Source: Sphagnum magellanicum (lineage: Eukaryota > Streptophyta > Sphagnopsida > Sphagnales > Sphagnaceae). From it: DNA of 64,000 bases. The position numbers were made by a program, and so were the translations under genes. Shown piece by piece: positions 34,193 to 47,257 of the stretch (position 1 is the stretch's first letter; the number at the start of each line of letters is the position of its first letter). Below the pieces are notes generated by a model. It was not told where the DNA came from. It ran no database searches and saw only the letters and a list, made by a program, of their open reading frames with translations. Location of the stretch: NCBI GenBank assembly GCA_021904315.1, contig CM038911.1, forward strand, positions 21,487,390 to 21,551,389. The letters run 5' to 3'.

Positions 34193-36911
34193 TTATTCAT
34201 GACATCGTTTAGTACGTACATTTGTGTGATTGAGCATTGTTTCATGCCAATCTTTGAGGCGTTTGACACTATTTCCCAATCCATCTTCTACACGACGTAA
34301 CACCAATCCTGGGTGTGAAATTGCATTTGCTTTTGTGAGGCGTATGTTACGAATATTACATGCCAATACTCTCATGTGTGAGGTGGCATGTTCACAAAGT
34401 GTCACATCGCCTTCTTTACATTCATTTGTGATCTCTTGCATTGTAATGACCAATTGTGCAAGAGCCCTTTCCATTGGGGTTGATGAATTTATTGTCTCAT
34501 TAGACCCTACAATGGCACCCATAGGGAGATCATTTTGCTCCATGTTCATGAGCCCATCAAATTTCATGATCCCATCGTCACCTTCAAGATGATCATCTTC
34601 GTCATCATCATTGGACTCCATATCATCTGGAATATGTTGCGGGTCTGCAAACATGTGACGCAACCCGCCACGATGTGATCCATACCATGTTCCACAGTAA
34701 TGAATGATATCCTCTTGAGAAATGTCTGTGCATGTGAGAATGACCTTAATTTGGTGTTTACACATGTTCCCTCGCAATGCCCATTCGCATGTGCAACAAA
34801 ACATTTCGGTGAATGGGAATTTCACCATGTAAATAACATTGGGAAGGCGTTGGCTCCGTACGGCCCAAGCTCCATCACTCTCAAGGGTTGGTTGGTACAC
34901 ATGGCTGAGTGGAATAAGGGGTGCCTTTTCCACACTTCGTGTAATAATGGCCTCCACAACCTTGTTTTTTATGAAACCCCTCTTTTTCATTTCCAATGTG
35001 TGCATGTAGTGGCGTGCAACGGTTGTTGTTAATCGCCACACCAACCAATCAATCCTACGCCCTCTAAGGCCTTTTGTGTCAAGAGCAAGCCAACGTTTCA
35101 ATGCACCATGATATGATTCAATGCTCGCTTGGGTGTCTTGGTTCGAATGGGGCACTCTTCGAACACCCACCATCCATAATTCTACAAACATAAACACAAT
35201 ACATAAGGATGAATAACATTATACAAAATAAATTTTGAATGCTGAACCATAATAAATATTATCACTTACCAAATTGATGGTAATAAGTCCAGAAATAGTT
35301 TGTCCATGCATCACCAGGCCTATGTTTCTGAAAGCTTTTTCTCACAGCAACCCTCCCACGCTCTTTGAAGTCATCAATTGTTTCTCCATGATTGATGGAC
35401 ATGTACATCACATCATGAAGGTCTTGGAGGATTCCACCCCGCACTTCCACATCTTTGATTTTTTCAATACCACATAGGCGCCATGCTTTGAGAACATGCC
35501 AACAACAAAGGTAGATGGGAACCTTGTCCATACCCCATACGACCCTAATAAGGACACATATGCAATAAAATCTCCATGAGTGGATGGGGTTAGTACAACA
35601 TAAAATGCATTTGAAGTAATCAAGAATTTTATGAAAGATATTAAAAAACATTTAAGGAATAAACACAAAGTCGATACTAGGTATAGAACTAACCGTAATG
35701 CCTTCAATTCTTGAGGTGCATCATCAACGAGAAAACATGATGGTTTCCAATGCGGCATGTGTGATAACATCTTCTCTTTTAATGGTTTCAACCATTCGAT
35801 CAAATCTTGCACTGTTTGCCTACTTGTAATGATCCAGGCTAAAGGGACACCCGTGCGATGATCATCAAATCCCATCAAGGTGAATAGATGGAATTTCATG
35901 TCATTTGTGCCAAATGTTGCATCCATAGAAATGGCACCATTGTGACCATATGATAGCATGGACTCACATTGAGTTGGTGTTTAATACCTATGGTGAATGG
36001 GACTTGAGTTCCGTTCATTTCACCAACATCTTGGAAAAAGAACACATCTTCTGGATGTTGGAGAGCCCAAGACCGAATTGAAATTGCAGGGTTAGTGTGT
36101 AAACGCCAACTCCCTTTCTTATGTTTCCGATCCAAATATGCAATGTCTTGAAGCCGAATGAAATCATCTCGTGTCATGCTTTGACCCGCATTCACACGTT
36201 CCCACCAAATTGCTTTATGCTTGTCATATATTTGTTTGGGCGTATAACCTAAGCTTAGTTGGGCCCATATGTGGTCTTTCAATGCTTGTGACATGCGTGG
36301 AGCATAACGAGACATACGAGAAATGGACTTTGGGTCATGCTCACCATGTGCGAATGACCCATCAATTCGTGTATGGGCCTTATGATAAATTGTGATCTCA
36401 GCCACATCAGGTCGTGTGTATAGACGTTTGATTGAAAATGACGCTAGGCATCCTCGTTTAATAGATCGAGTGTGGGTTGAATTTTCTCGATAGTCCTCTG
36501 GTCCATATCCGCATTGATACCTAAACCAAAAAACTTTCAAAACGTAAATGATTACATCTTTGGTATATGAATTAAAGAAATTAAAAAGGTTAATGCCATA
36601 AATGTTTACCATGTATGCCCGAGGTGGTTTTTGATAGTTGGTTACTTGACATCCGTTTGGCTTGGAAAGTTTTTGTAAACACTCCATTCCACAAGGGTGC
36701 TTGTATCCCCTCGTTCACCTTCCAAGAATTCCGCGACACGAGCATATGGAACATAAGCAAATTGAATGGTCACTTTATTTTGCCCTCCATGGCGTATCCC
36801 AGATGTCCACACCAAGTCTTTGTTTGAGAAAGGGGACTTGGTGGGGTTTTGGACATGAATGGAATGGGACTTTGGAACCCTTCCCATGATTGAAGGAAGT
36901 AGGACAAATTC
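34193..36911 (-). pseudogene. MULE transposase gene, copy A (multi-exon, SWIM zinc finger)
   Basis: Inferred exons, minus strand: 36911-36610, 36520-35694, 35545-35270 and 35181-34193, each bounded by GT..AG. It would cut and rejoin the element ends in the nucleus. Exon 1 has FAYVPYARVAEFLEGERGD. Exon 2 carries the DDE core start ISMDATFGTNDMKFHLF (first Asp) and FLVDDAPQELKAL (second Asp). Exon 4 begins near the likely catalytic Glu in ASIESYHGALKRW, then the SWIM finger FCCTCEWALRGNMCKHQ (CxCx8CxH), then an acidic ESNDDDEDDHLEGDD tract and a C-terminal extension. Two lesions: a stop near the end of exon 1 where copy B has glutamine, and a one-base deletion near 35990 before the DDE block. 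So it is nearly full length but not translatable. An upstream exon is possible, because the first exon here begins at an AG. Confidence 0.85.
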
Positions 36912-37206
36912 CTGCATCAAGAGAATTTATAATTCTCTAAACATTCATCATTGAACAAAAACCCAAAATGCAATACATACATGGCTCCTTTAAAATCAAT
37001 GTTGTGACTTGGAATTCCCATTACAACACCCATATCATGATATAAAAAACCTATTATTCCAATGTACATAACGTACAATACTTGCATTATGAACCCATAT
37101 ACTAAAACAAATTTTGGCAATACCCACATTGAGCTACTAAACCTCCCATCATTGAAAATTTTCTCATATGCAATACCCATATTGTACCTTAAACCCATGA
37201 TGTCTG

Positions 37207-38455
37207 AAAACCCCATGTAGCAATACCCACATAGTGATAAATTAATGCACACTGTTTGAGAGGTACAAAATGCAATACCTACATTAAGCCAAAAAACCCA
37301 CACTGGTTGTGGGTAGTCAATGCATTATTCGCATATGGGTATGAAAACATAAACTACAAAAAAATATTGAATATGAAATATTCATGTAAAAGTATAAAAC
37401 CTTTATCTATGCTTATATACTTAATGAAACTTGATGCCCTTTCTATATCCAACAACTAGGAAATGAAAAGAGTTTGAATTGTGAAAATATAAACAAAAAA
37501 ACAAAAGAAGTAACAAGAGACAAATGCATACCTTTAAGAATAAAAGATGACAACATTCCACCAAAGTTTATAGTCCCAATTGAAAACGCAACCCTAAAAA
37601 ATCATAACTCGTATAAAAATGGGTTAGAAAATATTAAACTTTAGGAACTATGGAACATATGGAAACAAAGGAAATTCAAATTATGGTATAGATTTAAACA
37701 AGTGAAAAGATCCAAAACCAATACAGTGAGCAAAATTTAGAGTATAAACCTTAGGTTCTGAAATATATGCACCAAATTCTTATACACTAAACAATAAAGC
37801 ATAACCTTAAAAATCCAAATGATATTTTGCAAAACGCCATGTAGCAATACCCACATAATGATAATTAATGCACACTGTTTGAAAGGTGCAAAATGCAATA
37901 CCTACATTAAGCCAAAAAACCCACACTGATTGTGGGTAGTCAATGCATTATTCGCATATGGGTATGAAAACATAAACTACAAAAAAATATTGAATATGAA
38001 ATATCCATGTAAAAGTATAAAACCTTTATCTATGCTTGTATATTTAATGAAACTTGATGCCCTTTCTATATCCAACAACTAGGAAATGAAAAGAGGTTGA
38101 ATTGTGAAAATATAAACAAAAAAACAAAAGAAGTAACAAGAGACAAATGCATACCTTTAAGAATAAAAGATGACAACGTTCCACCAAAGCTTATAATCCC
38201 AATTGAAAACGCAACCCTAAAAAATCATAACTCGTACAAAAATGGGTTAGAAAATATTAAACTTTAGGAACTATGGAACATATGGAAATAAAGGAAATTC
38301 AAATTATGGTATAGATTTAAACAAGTGAATAGATCAAAAACCAATACAATGAGCAAAATTTAGAGTATAAACCTTAAGTTCTAAAATATATGAACCAAAT
38401 TCTTATACACTAAATAATAAAGCATAACCTTAAAAATCCAAATGATATTTTGCCA
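37207..38455. repeat. 624-bp tandem duplication inside MULE copy A
   Basis: The segment with CCATGTAGCAATACCCACAT, the ATTCGCATATGGGTATG segment and GCAACCCTAAAAAATCAT occurs at about 37207-37830 and again at 37831-38455, offset by 624 bp. Copy B has only one version (about 43080-43720, inverted), so the duplication is specific to A. Confidence 0.8.
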
Positions 38456-39000
38456 TAAGCCTTATTACAACCCTAATTATACAAACCCTAACAAAAAAAA
38501 GTCTTAGTGATATATGTCCTAAACCCAAAAAATATACAAATTATACAAATTATATAATGCAAAATACGTTAATATTTGAAAACAATCAAATAAATTTCAT
38601 ACAAAACCAAAAGAGAAGATATGTCTTTTACCTTTGTGTGATCTCTCCAACTTAAATTTTTTCCACTCTTTTTGAAGAAGATATAGAATGCAATTGTATT
38701 ACTTCACATATGTGTAAAACCTTAAAATTTTCCCCCCAAATTTAGCCTACTTTAGATTAATTACTATACATTTGTGAAAGACTTATTAATTAATTTATGT
38801 GTCTCAACCCTAAACCTAATGGTTAAGTTAGTAGGGTATGTAATTAATAGAGTAGCTAGGTTAGTAGGGTAGGTGGTTAATACAATAGCTAGGTTAGTAG
38901 GATAACTAGGTATTAGGGTAGTTGTGTCAGTAGGGGATAATAAATAAGGTACCAAGGTTAGTGTAATACTTATGAGGGTAGGAAAGTGAGCAGGGTAGCT

Positions 39001-40340
39001 ATTCGGAGTGACCCCAAATGCAGGTATTGCATTTAGGGTGGGATCTTCATATAAAGAACCCTAAACCCCACATGCGTACTTTCGGAGTGACCCCAAATGC
39101 AGGTATTGCATTTAGGGTGGGATCTTCATATAAAGAACCCTAAACCCCACATGCATACTTTCGGAGTGACCCTAAATGCAGGTATTACATTTAGGGTAAG
39201 ATCTTCATATAAAGAAAGCTTAAACCCTACATGCATCCTTTCGGAGTGACCCAAAGTGCAGGTATTGCATTTAGGGTTGGGTTATTTCAAAGTGACTTTG
39301 CATATGCATATTGTGTTTAGGGCTAAGTCTTCACTTAAGGGTATCCAAACCATTTAGATGGGTTTTTTTAAAACGTGGGTATTACATTTAGGTTTGTTTT
39401 TTCATTTCAACTTGAAATAGCCAAACTTATACTTACCTTTACCAACTAAAATTTTGGGGTTTCGTTGCAATACCTACACTCGTACTTACTTTTACCAACT
39501 GGAATTTTGGGGCATAATTTCAATACTTGCATTTGTACTTACTTTTACCAAACCCTAACAAAAAAAAATCTTAGTGATATATGCCCTAAACCTAAAAAAT
39601 TATACAAGCTATACAAATCATATAATGCAAAATAAACTAATTTAAAAGAACATAGGAAAAAATTTAAAAACCAAAATTCAAAGGTTTTAAACTATAAATA
39701 TTTATTAAGTGAAAGAAAATACGTTAATCTTTAAAAATAATCAAATAAATTTCATATAAAACCAAAAGAAAAGATATGTGTTTTATCTTTGTGTGATCCT
39801 TCCAACCTAATTTTTCCACTCTTTTTGAAGAAGATATAAAATGCAATTGTATTATTTCACATATGTGTAAACCCTAAAATTTTCCCCCCAAATTTAGCCT
39901 ACTCTAGATTAATTACTATACATTTGTGAAAAGCTTATTAATTAATTTGTGTCTCAACCCTAAACCTAAAAATTTCCCCCCAAATTTAGCTTACTTTAAA
40001 TTAATTACTATACATTTATGAAAAACTTATCAATTAATTTATGTGTCTCAACCTTAAACCTAATGGTTAAGTTAGTAGGGTATGTAATTAATAGAGTAGC
40101 TAGGTTAGTAGGGTAGGTGGTTAGTACAGTAGCTTGGTTAGCGGTGTGACCCAAAATGCAAGTATTGCATTTAGGGTATGATCTTCGTATAAAGATGTTT
40201 AAACCTCACATGCGTATTTTCGAAATGGCCCAAAATGCAGGTATTGCATTTAGGGTAGGATCTTTGTATAAAGAAAGCTTAAACCCCACATGCGTACTTT
40301 CGAAATGGCCTAAAATGCAGGTATTGCATTTAGGGTAAGG
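39001..40340 (+). repeat. repeat-dense 3' subterminal region of MULE copy A
   Basis: Three ~80-bp units (39001-39240) of the AAATGCAGGTATTGCATTT kind, a segment resembling 33680-33940, another TTTTCCCCCCAAATTTAGC block, then two more ~80-bp units at 40142-40340. Only non-coding repeats are seen. Confidence 0.65.
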
Positions 40341-40344
40341 TTTT

Positions 40345-40515
40345 TAGGGTAGGGTATGTAATTAATAGGGTAGCTAGGTTAGTAGGGTAGGTGGTGAGTA
40401 CAGTAGCTAGGTTAGTAGGGTAGGTGATGAGTACAGTAGCTAGGTTAATAGGGTAGGTGGTAAGTACAGTAGCTAGGTTAGTAGGGTAGGTGGTGAGTGC
40501 AGTAGCTAGGTAGAA
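40345..40515 (+). repeat. ~37-bp minisatellite AGTAGCTAGGTTAGTAGGGTAGG
   Basis: About four to five units of CAGTAGCTAGGTTAGTAGGG / TAGGTGGTGAGTA just inside the right TIR. Partial relatives lie at 38818-39000 and 40064-40140. Copy B has the complement (CCTACCTTGCTAACCTAGC) at 42140-42330, so this is a family subterminal feature. Confidence 0.75.
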
Positions 40516-40691
40516 AAGTGAACATGGTAGAAAAGTGAACAGGGTAGCTATGTGTGAGGTCAGGTCCAGGGAAAAACGAGCAGGAACCAAAAAAAAAAAA
40601 GTACAATGGTCAGTAGCAAAAAGAAATGGACTATCATGAACCCCATCCGGCGCCAAATGAAAAAACGCAACCCATCCAGTGGACAGAACGG

Positions 40692-40729
40692 CCAACTGGT
40701 GCATTGGTGGCTGTTAATTCACTTTGGCC
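40692..40729 (-). repeat. right terminal inverted repeat of MULE copy A
   Basis: Complement begins GGCCAAAGTGAATTAACA and continues CCACCAATGCACCAGTTG. It is followed directly by the 9-bp target duplication at 40730-40738. Confidence 0.9.
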
Positions 40730-40738
40730 CAATTTATC

Positions 40739-41957
40739 AAGGTTTGGACCCTCTAATAGCAACATCCATCCAATTAAAACCCATGGATAGCTGGGGTGGC
40801 CAATTCTGCAACCAATTTTGCCACCTACCCTTGTTTGTTAGTGAACCTTGATCTTAAGTCACTAACTACTTGCTATTAATACCAATGAACAGTTACAGAA
40901 GGCCAATTCTATTACGTGCATTGACGTGTCTTTTTTCGTTTGTTGCCTTGCATTCCTTGTGCCATGTCAAGCTCCTTTCATGTCGACTCCGTTAGTTTCA
41001 ACTACTTACGCACCCCACGACACACTTGGTTAATCCCAAAGTTTCAACCACTCAAGACGAACTTAGACTCACTACTTAGATTCACTAGACCCTGCCATCA
41101 AGGCTAAGTCTTAGTCTAACTTGGAGCTGGCCCCAGCCCAATTCCCAGAATCAAACCACATGATCATAAGCCCTGTCAGCCCCAGGTTGACTCAAGGGCC
41201 TTCTAGAACCAACTCCCAGAGTTGGTCCAAAGGACATAAGTCGGGACAACTTGAGTTGTCCCAACCCTCTCCCAGGATTTGGGCCTTGAAACTTTAAAAG
41301 GATAGCTCCTAATTGTCCAAAACATTTTAGTAGGTTCACCTGCTTTGGGGTGATCTAGGATAATGCTTTATTATCTATTGAGGGTTTTAAGGAGATAGTA
41401 CCCTACACCATAACTTCGGAAATAACCCATAGTCATCTCTTTTGGCCGGAGGACCTCAAGCTTCACTTTAGCCCATCTGGACCCCGAGGTCCAGACATCT
41501 CCTGACTCTTAGAGGAGTCAAACCTCGTGGAGCCATTTCTAACCTAACTCTCATATTGCTTTAGTGCCTCATTAAAGTGGTCTCAATATGAAGCCCACAT
41601 ACGCTTAAAACACTTCTTAAGCAAAAGGGCATGTCATGCACCCTCCCTAGGTCACCTAGTCTTTAATACCATAAAGGTCATAATAAAATTATGCTAGGTA
41701 TTGAACTTGTTGAATTTAGAGATCCCCCAACACCCCTAATCATTGAGACTAACTAAGATGTGATCAACTGCCCTAAACAACAGCAACATGACTTTGACTC
41801 CTTTACAGTATTAGACTTGTCCAAGGTCCAAACTCCAAATCAAAGAGCTGTAAATTCCTGATCCAGGGCTAAGGAGCCATATACAGAAATACTAGCAAAG
41901 AAACCCAATTCAAAACTGAGACAAGCATTTCAGGGGTAGAATAATTGTTACGACCAG
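40739..41957. other. 1.2-kb spacer between the two MULEs
   Basis: Non-coding; the minus-strand frame at 41151-41339 has no domain. A pentanucleotide-rich style (TTGAGTTGTCCC, GAGGTCCAGAC) gives no clear family. It is bounded by the target duplications of A (40730-40738) and B (41958-41966), so it is the pre-existing DNA between two independent insertions. Confidence 0.5.
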
Positions 41958-41966
41958 CTGAATTCA

Positions 41967-42000
41967 GGGTAGAGTGAACCAGCAGCCACCAATGCACCAG
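41967..42000 (+). repeat. left terminal inverted repeat of MULE copy B
   Basis: Matches the complement of 57955-57988 at nearly all positions and copy A's TIR in the CCACCAATGCACC block. Confidence 0.9.
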
Positions 42001-42129
42001 TTGGCTGTTCTGTCCACTAGATGGGGTGCATTTTTTCATTTGGCGCCAGATGGGGTTCATCACAATCCATTTCTTTTTGCTGCTGACCACTGTACCTTTT
42101 TTTTAATTTTTTGGTTCTTGGCCGTTTTT

Positions 42130-43900
42130 TCCCTAGACCTGACCTGCCACCCTACTCACTTTCCTACCTCCTAAGTGCTGCACCAACCTTCGTACCTTAT
42201 TTATTATCCCCTACTAACATAGCTACACTAATAACTAGTTATGCTATTGACCTAGCGACCTAGCTACCGTACTAACCACCTACCTTGCTAACCTAGCTAC
42301 CTTATTAATTACATACCCTACTAACTTGCCTATCTACTTAACTACCTATCTATCTATGTTTTTTTCATAGCCAAATACCTAATTAACTACCTATTCATTT
42401 TTTTCATCCCCCCGTCAATCCTACCTATCAATTTATTAAGGTTCGCCCTAGTTTATGGATGATGAACATAGGTCCCCATATGTTAATATTAAAAAAATTA
42501 TAATGGAAACAATGCCATAATTGCAACCATTTTGGTTTAGTTTATGCATATTTTATTAAATTGTGTTCACCTAATTTATTATTGAATGGACATTACAATA
42601 CATCTTTTCATGTAATTATTATAAGTATGTACTATTGGATTATGGTTTAAGTCTAAGGTTGGGACACATAAATTAATTAATAAGTTTTTCACAAATGTAT
42701 AGTAATTAACCTAAAGTAGGCTAAATTTGGGGGGAAAATTTTAGGGTTTACACATATGTGAAGTAATACAATTATATTCTATATCTTCTTCAAAGATAAT
42801 GGAAAAAATTAGGTTGGAGAGATCACATAGAGGTAAAAGACATATCTTCTCTTTTGGTTTTGTACTTATTTGATTGTTATTAAAGTATTTTCTTCCAGTC
42901 AATAAATATTTATAGTTTAAACCTTTAAATTTTGGTTTCTAAATTTTTTCCTATGTTTTTTAAAGTTTGTTTATTTTGCATTATATAATTTGTATAGTTT
43001 GTAAAATTGTTTGGGTTTAGGGCATTTAGGGCATACATTTGGACTTTTTTTTGTTATGGTTTGTATAGTTAGGGTTATAATAAGGCTTATGGCAAAATAT
43101 CATTTGGATTTTTAGGGTTATGCTTTATGATTTAGTGTATAGGAATTTGGTTCATATATTTCAAAGCCTAAGGTTTGTATTCTAAACTTTGTTCATTGTA
43201 TTGATTTTTGATCTTATCACTTGTTTAAATCTATACCATAATAATGAATCTACTTTGTTTCCATATGTTCCATAGTTGTTAGAGTTTAATATTTTCTAAC
43301 CCACTTTTGTATGTGTTGTGATATTTTAGGGTTGCATTTTCAATTGGGAATACAAACTTTGGTGGAATGTTAACATCTTTTATTCCTAAAGGTATGCATT
43401 TGTCTCTTGTTATTTCTTTTTTTTTGTTTATATTTTCATAGTTCAACCTTTTTTCATTTCCAAGTTATTGGATATAGAAAGGGCATCAAGTTTCATTAAA
43501 TATATAACCATAAATAAAGGTTTTATACCTTTACACAAATGTTTCATATTCAATATCTCTTTGTAATTTGATTTTTTCATACCCATATGTGAATAATGCA
43601 TTGACTCCCCACAACCAGTGTGGGTTTTATGGCCCAAGGTAGGTATTGCATTTTGCACCTCTCAAAGAGTGTGCATTAATTATCATTATGTGGGTATTGC
43701 TACATGGGGTTTTTAGACATTATGGGCTTAAAGTACAGTTCGGGTATTGCATATGTGAACATTTTCAATGATGGAAGGGTTTAATAACTCAATGTGGGCA
43801 TTGCCAAAATTTATTTTAATATATGGGTTCATAATGTCATGTATGTATTGCATTTTGGGTTTTTGTTCAATGATGAATGTTTATAGAATTATAAATTATC
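42130..43900. repeat. subterminal non-coding region of MULE copy B
   Basis: Complement of copy A's 36.9-40.7 kb region in shortened form: a CTAACCTAGCTACCT minisatellite (42140-42350), the TTTGGGGGGAAAATTTTAGGG block (near 42725), AATATCATTTGG and GGGTATTGC words (43638, 43690, 43740 and on). The frame at 43443-43658 is an artefact. No gene. Confidence 0.6.
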
Positions 43901-43909
43901 TTGGTGTAG

Positions 43910-45397
43910 GAATTTGTCCTACTTCCTTCAATCATGGGAAGGGTTCCAAAATCCCATTCTATTCATGTCCAAAACCCCACCAAGTCCCCTTTTTCAAACA
44001 AGGACTTGGTGTGGAGGTTTGGGTTACACCATGGAAGGCAAAATAAAGTGACCATTCAATTTGCTTATGTTCCATATGCTCGCATCTCGGAATTTTTGGA
44101 AGGTGAACGAGGGGATATGAGCACCCTTGTGGAATGGAATGTTTATAAAAACTTTCCAAGCCAAACAGATATCAAGCAACCAACTATCAAAAACCACCTC
44201 GGGCATATGTGGTAAACATTTATGGCATTAACCTTTTTTATTTCTTTAATTCATATACCAAGATGTAATCATTTACATTTTGAAAGTTTTTTGGTTTAGG
44301 TATCAGTGTGGATATGGACCAAAGGACTATGGGGAAAATTCAACCCACACTCGATCTATTAAGCAAGGATGCCTAGCGTCATTCTCAATCAAACATCTAT
44401 ACACACATCCTGATGTGACTGAGATCAAAATTTATCATAAGGCCCGTACACGAATTGATGGGTCATTTGCACATGGTGAGCATGACCCGGAATCCATTTC
44501 TTGTATGTCTCGTTATGCTCCACGCATGTCACAAGCATTGAAGGACCACATATGGGCCCAACTAAACTTAGGTTACACAACCAAACAAATATATGACAAG
44601 CATAAAGCAATTTGGTGGGAATGTGTGAATGCGTGTCAAAGCATGACACGAGATGATTTCATTTGGCTTCAAGACATTGCATATTTGGATCGGAAACATA
44701 AAAAAGGGAGTTGGCGTTTACACACCAACCCTGCAATTTCAATTTGGTCTTGGGCTTTTTAACATCCAGAAGATGTATTCTTTCTCTAAGATGTTGGTGA
44801 AATCAACGGGACTCAAGTCCCATTCACCATAAGTATTCAAACACCAACTCAATGTGAATCCATGCTATCATATGGTCACAATGGTGCCATTTCTATGGAT
44901 GCCACATTTGGCACAAATAACGTGAAATTCCATCTATTCACCTTGATGGGGTTTGATGATCATCGCACGGGTGTCCTTTTAGCTTGGATCATTATAAGTA
45001 GGCAAATAGTTCAGGATTTGATCGAATGGTTGAGACCATTAAAAGATAAGATGTTATCACACATGCCACAGTGGAAACCATCATGTTTTCTCGTTAATGA
45101 TGCACCTCAAGAATTGAAGGCATTATAATTAGTTATATACCTAGGACCCACTTTGTATTTATTTCCTTATATGTTTTTTGATGTCTTTCATAAAATTCTT
45201 GATTACTTCAAATGCATTTTATGTTGTATTAACCCATCCACTCATGGAGATTTTATTGCATGTGTCCTTATTAGGGTTGTATGGGGTATGGACAAGGTTC
45301 CCATCTACCTTTATTGTTGGCATGTTCTGAAAGCATGGCACTTACGTGGTACTAAAAAAATCAAAGATGTGGAAGTGCGGGGTGGAATCCTCCAAGA
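43910..45397 (+). pseudogene. MULE transposase gene, copy B (truncated, lacks SWIM exon)
   Basis: Exons by comparison with copy A: 43910-44211 (acceptor GGTGTAG, donor at 44212), 44300 to about 45127, and 45275-45397. Exon 1 is open and reads through the site of copy A's stop. Exon 2 has TAA at about 44760 (glutamine in A) and a further stop before the DDE block, which itself is open: SMDATFGTNNVKFHLF, then FLVNDAPQELKAL, where the second catalytic Asp has become Asn. The exon 2 donor is changed from GT to AT. Exon 3 breaks off in GGILQD and joins sequence equivalent to copy A's 33.48 kb repeat (CATTTTGGGTCAC). So the Glu and SWIM exon are deleted. It cannot make an active enzyme. Confidence 0.85.
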
Positions 45398-47252
45398 CTC
45401 GCATTTTGGGTCACAAAATAATTAGTTCATTTCAAAATAATATGTTAACAAAGGTGTGTATAGAGGTTGGGGTTGTTAATTAGGACTTCTATGATTCTTA
45501 CTTTGTTTCATTGAATTTGGGAAGAGGTACCGGTTGTATTGTTTGTGGAACAAATAATACAACAATAATTGTGATTAAGCTTATCTTGGTGTAGGAATTT
45601 TTCAGGGAAATTTTGAACTAGCAATCTATAATGTGGAATAATTATCTTAAATAGTGATTTCAATAACTTATTAAGACAAAAGTATAATTAAGTTAATCAA
45701 TCAAATGTTAAATTAATCAATCTGGTTTGTAGATCCAACTTTTTATTATCCAACTAAATAAAGTTAAACCAAATGACTAATTAATTATTTTAAATAAATA
45801 ATTGATTATTTAATTATTGATAATTAATCATTTAAATTATCAGAAATATTGGTCTATTAGTTATTTAATTACACGACAAAATTTGGTGATAATTCATTAA
45901 TTATCAAAAATATTTTACATTAAATTGGGGGGAAATTTTTAGGGTTCAGACATATGTGAAATAATATAATTTCATTTTATATCTTCTTCAAAGAGATTGG
46001 AAAAATTTGGTTGGAAAGGTCACACAAATGTAAAAAGAAAACCTTATGTGAAAAGCCAACCTTAAATGTAATACAAAGTTTGTCGAGATCAAAAAATTAA
46101 AAGTTCAAGCTAAAATCTCTTCAAATATGTTCATATTTATGTTTTTTTCCCTTTTAAAGTTGTAAACTCATTTCAAAAAATATATATGTAAAGTCTTTAA
46201 TTCAATAAGATTTTAAACAATGTTTTAAAAAAAATCAAAGCACATAATTTTCTACTTTTTTTTCATTTCGCATAATAATAAAAGTCATCTCTCCCACATG
46301 TTAATCCTATGTTTGATTAAAATTTTATTTTATATTTTTCTGATATATAGTAAATAAGTTCTTGGTTAAAATAATCATATAGTGGGTCAAAAATATTTTA
46401 TATTTTATACATATATAACACAAACCTTATGTAAATTTTTTATTTTATGATGGTTTGGTTTAAATATTTATCGGTTTAAATATTGGTCCAAATATATTGT
46501 TATTTATAACACATAATATATAAATAATGATATTATGGAATTATATTGTTGATCCATTCCAATACATATAATATTTTCATATATATATATAAACCTATGG
46601 TTATGTATATTGCGATTTTTAATGAACTTTGTTTTTAATGCGAGTTTAAAATTTCCAAAAGATTAATAGCTAGGTATGAAAATGTTCATAAGCTCTTTAG
46701 ACATCATGCTAGAGTTTGTAGATTTTAAAAGCTTTTCAAGGGCCAAGTTGTTATGTAATGTTTTCGATACCTTCAAAAGTTGAAAGATGACTTGACTATC
46801 CAAAAAACACAACAGTGTTCATGAAAAAAACCAAGAATTTATAGCCTTGACAAATTACTAGCTTCAAGAAAAGCTGAAACCTAAGCTTGGTTGTGAGATT
46901 GACTAAAGTGTCAACATTGACCAAACTATACAACCTAACCTAAACATGAGTAATAGGTTAGTAAGCTAATTGTTAAGTAACATAATTAACTACCTGATAG
47001 GCTGCCTACGTAATATAAGCTTATTATGTAGTTTATTCATTAATATAGGCCTTCTAAGTTAATATCTTAGATGGTCTATGTAGGTATTGAAGGTGGTTGA
47101 GTTTATTAAGTAAACCTATTAGTTATATAGGTTATATATTAACTTAGGCCATGTAAGCCTAATAAAAATTTATGATAGTTTATAACATTTTAAATTTGAA
47201 CTAAAAAAAATTATCAAAAATAAAGCACATTTTTCCATATAACTATTATAAG
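45398..47252. other. AT-rich interior of MULE copy B up to the chromovirus
   Basis: Complement of copy A's 31.5-33.5 kb repeats (landmarks AAATTTTTAGGGTT, ATAATTAATTATT). After about 46600 come words not obviously shared with A. No gene. It ends in the 5-bp chromovirus target duplication TATAT. Confidence 0.55.
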
Positions 47253-47257
47253 TATAT

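Larger units (their letters stand above)
28538..40729 (+). mobile_element. MULE copy A: complete two-gene Mutator-like transposon, 12.2 kb
   Basis: The ends are inverted repeats of about 37 bp. The left begins GGCTGGAGTGAATTAGCA and the complement of the right begins GGCCAAAGTGAATTAACA; both continue with CCACCAATGCACCAGTTG. An exact 9-bp direct repeat CAATTTATC flanks it (28529-28537, 40730-40738), the duplication size typical of Mutator-like elements. Inside are a C2H2 zinc-finger gene on the plus strand near the left end and a MULE transposase gene on the minus strand, convergent with each other. The rest is modular repeats. Copy B at 41967-57988 is the same family in the opposite orientation. 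Confidence 0.92.
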
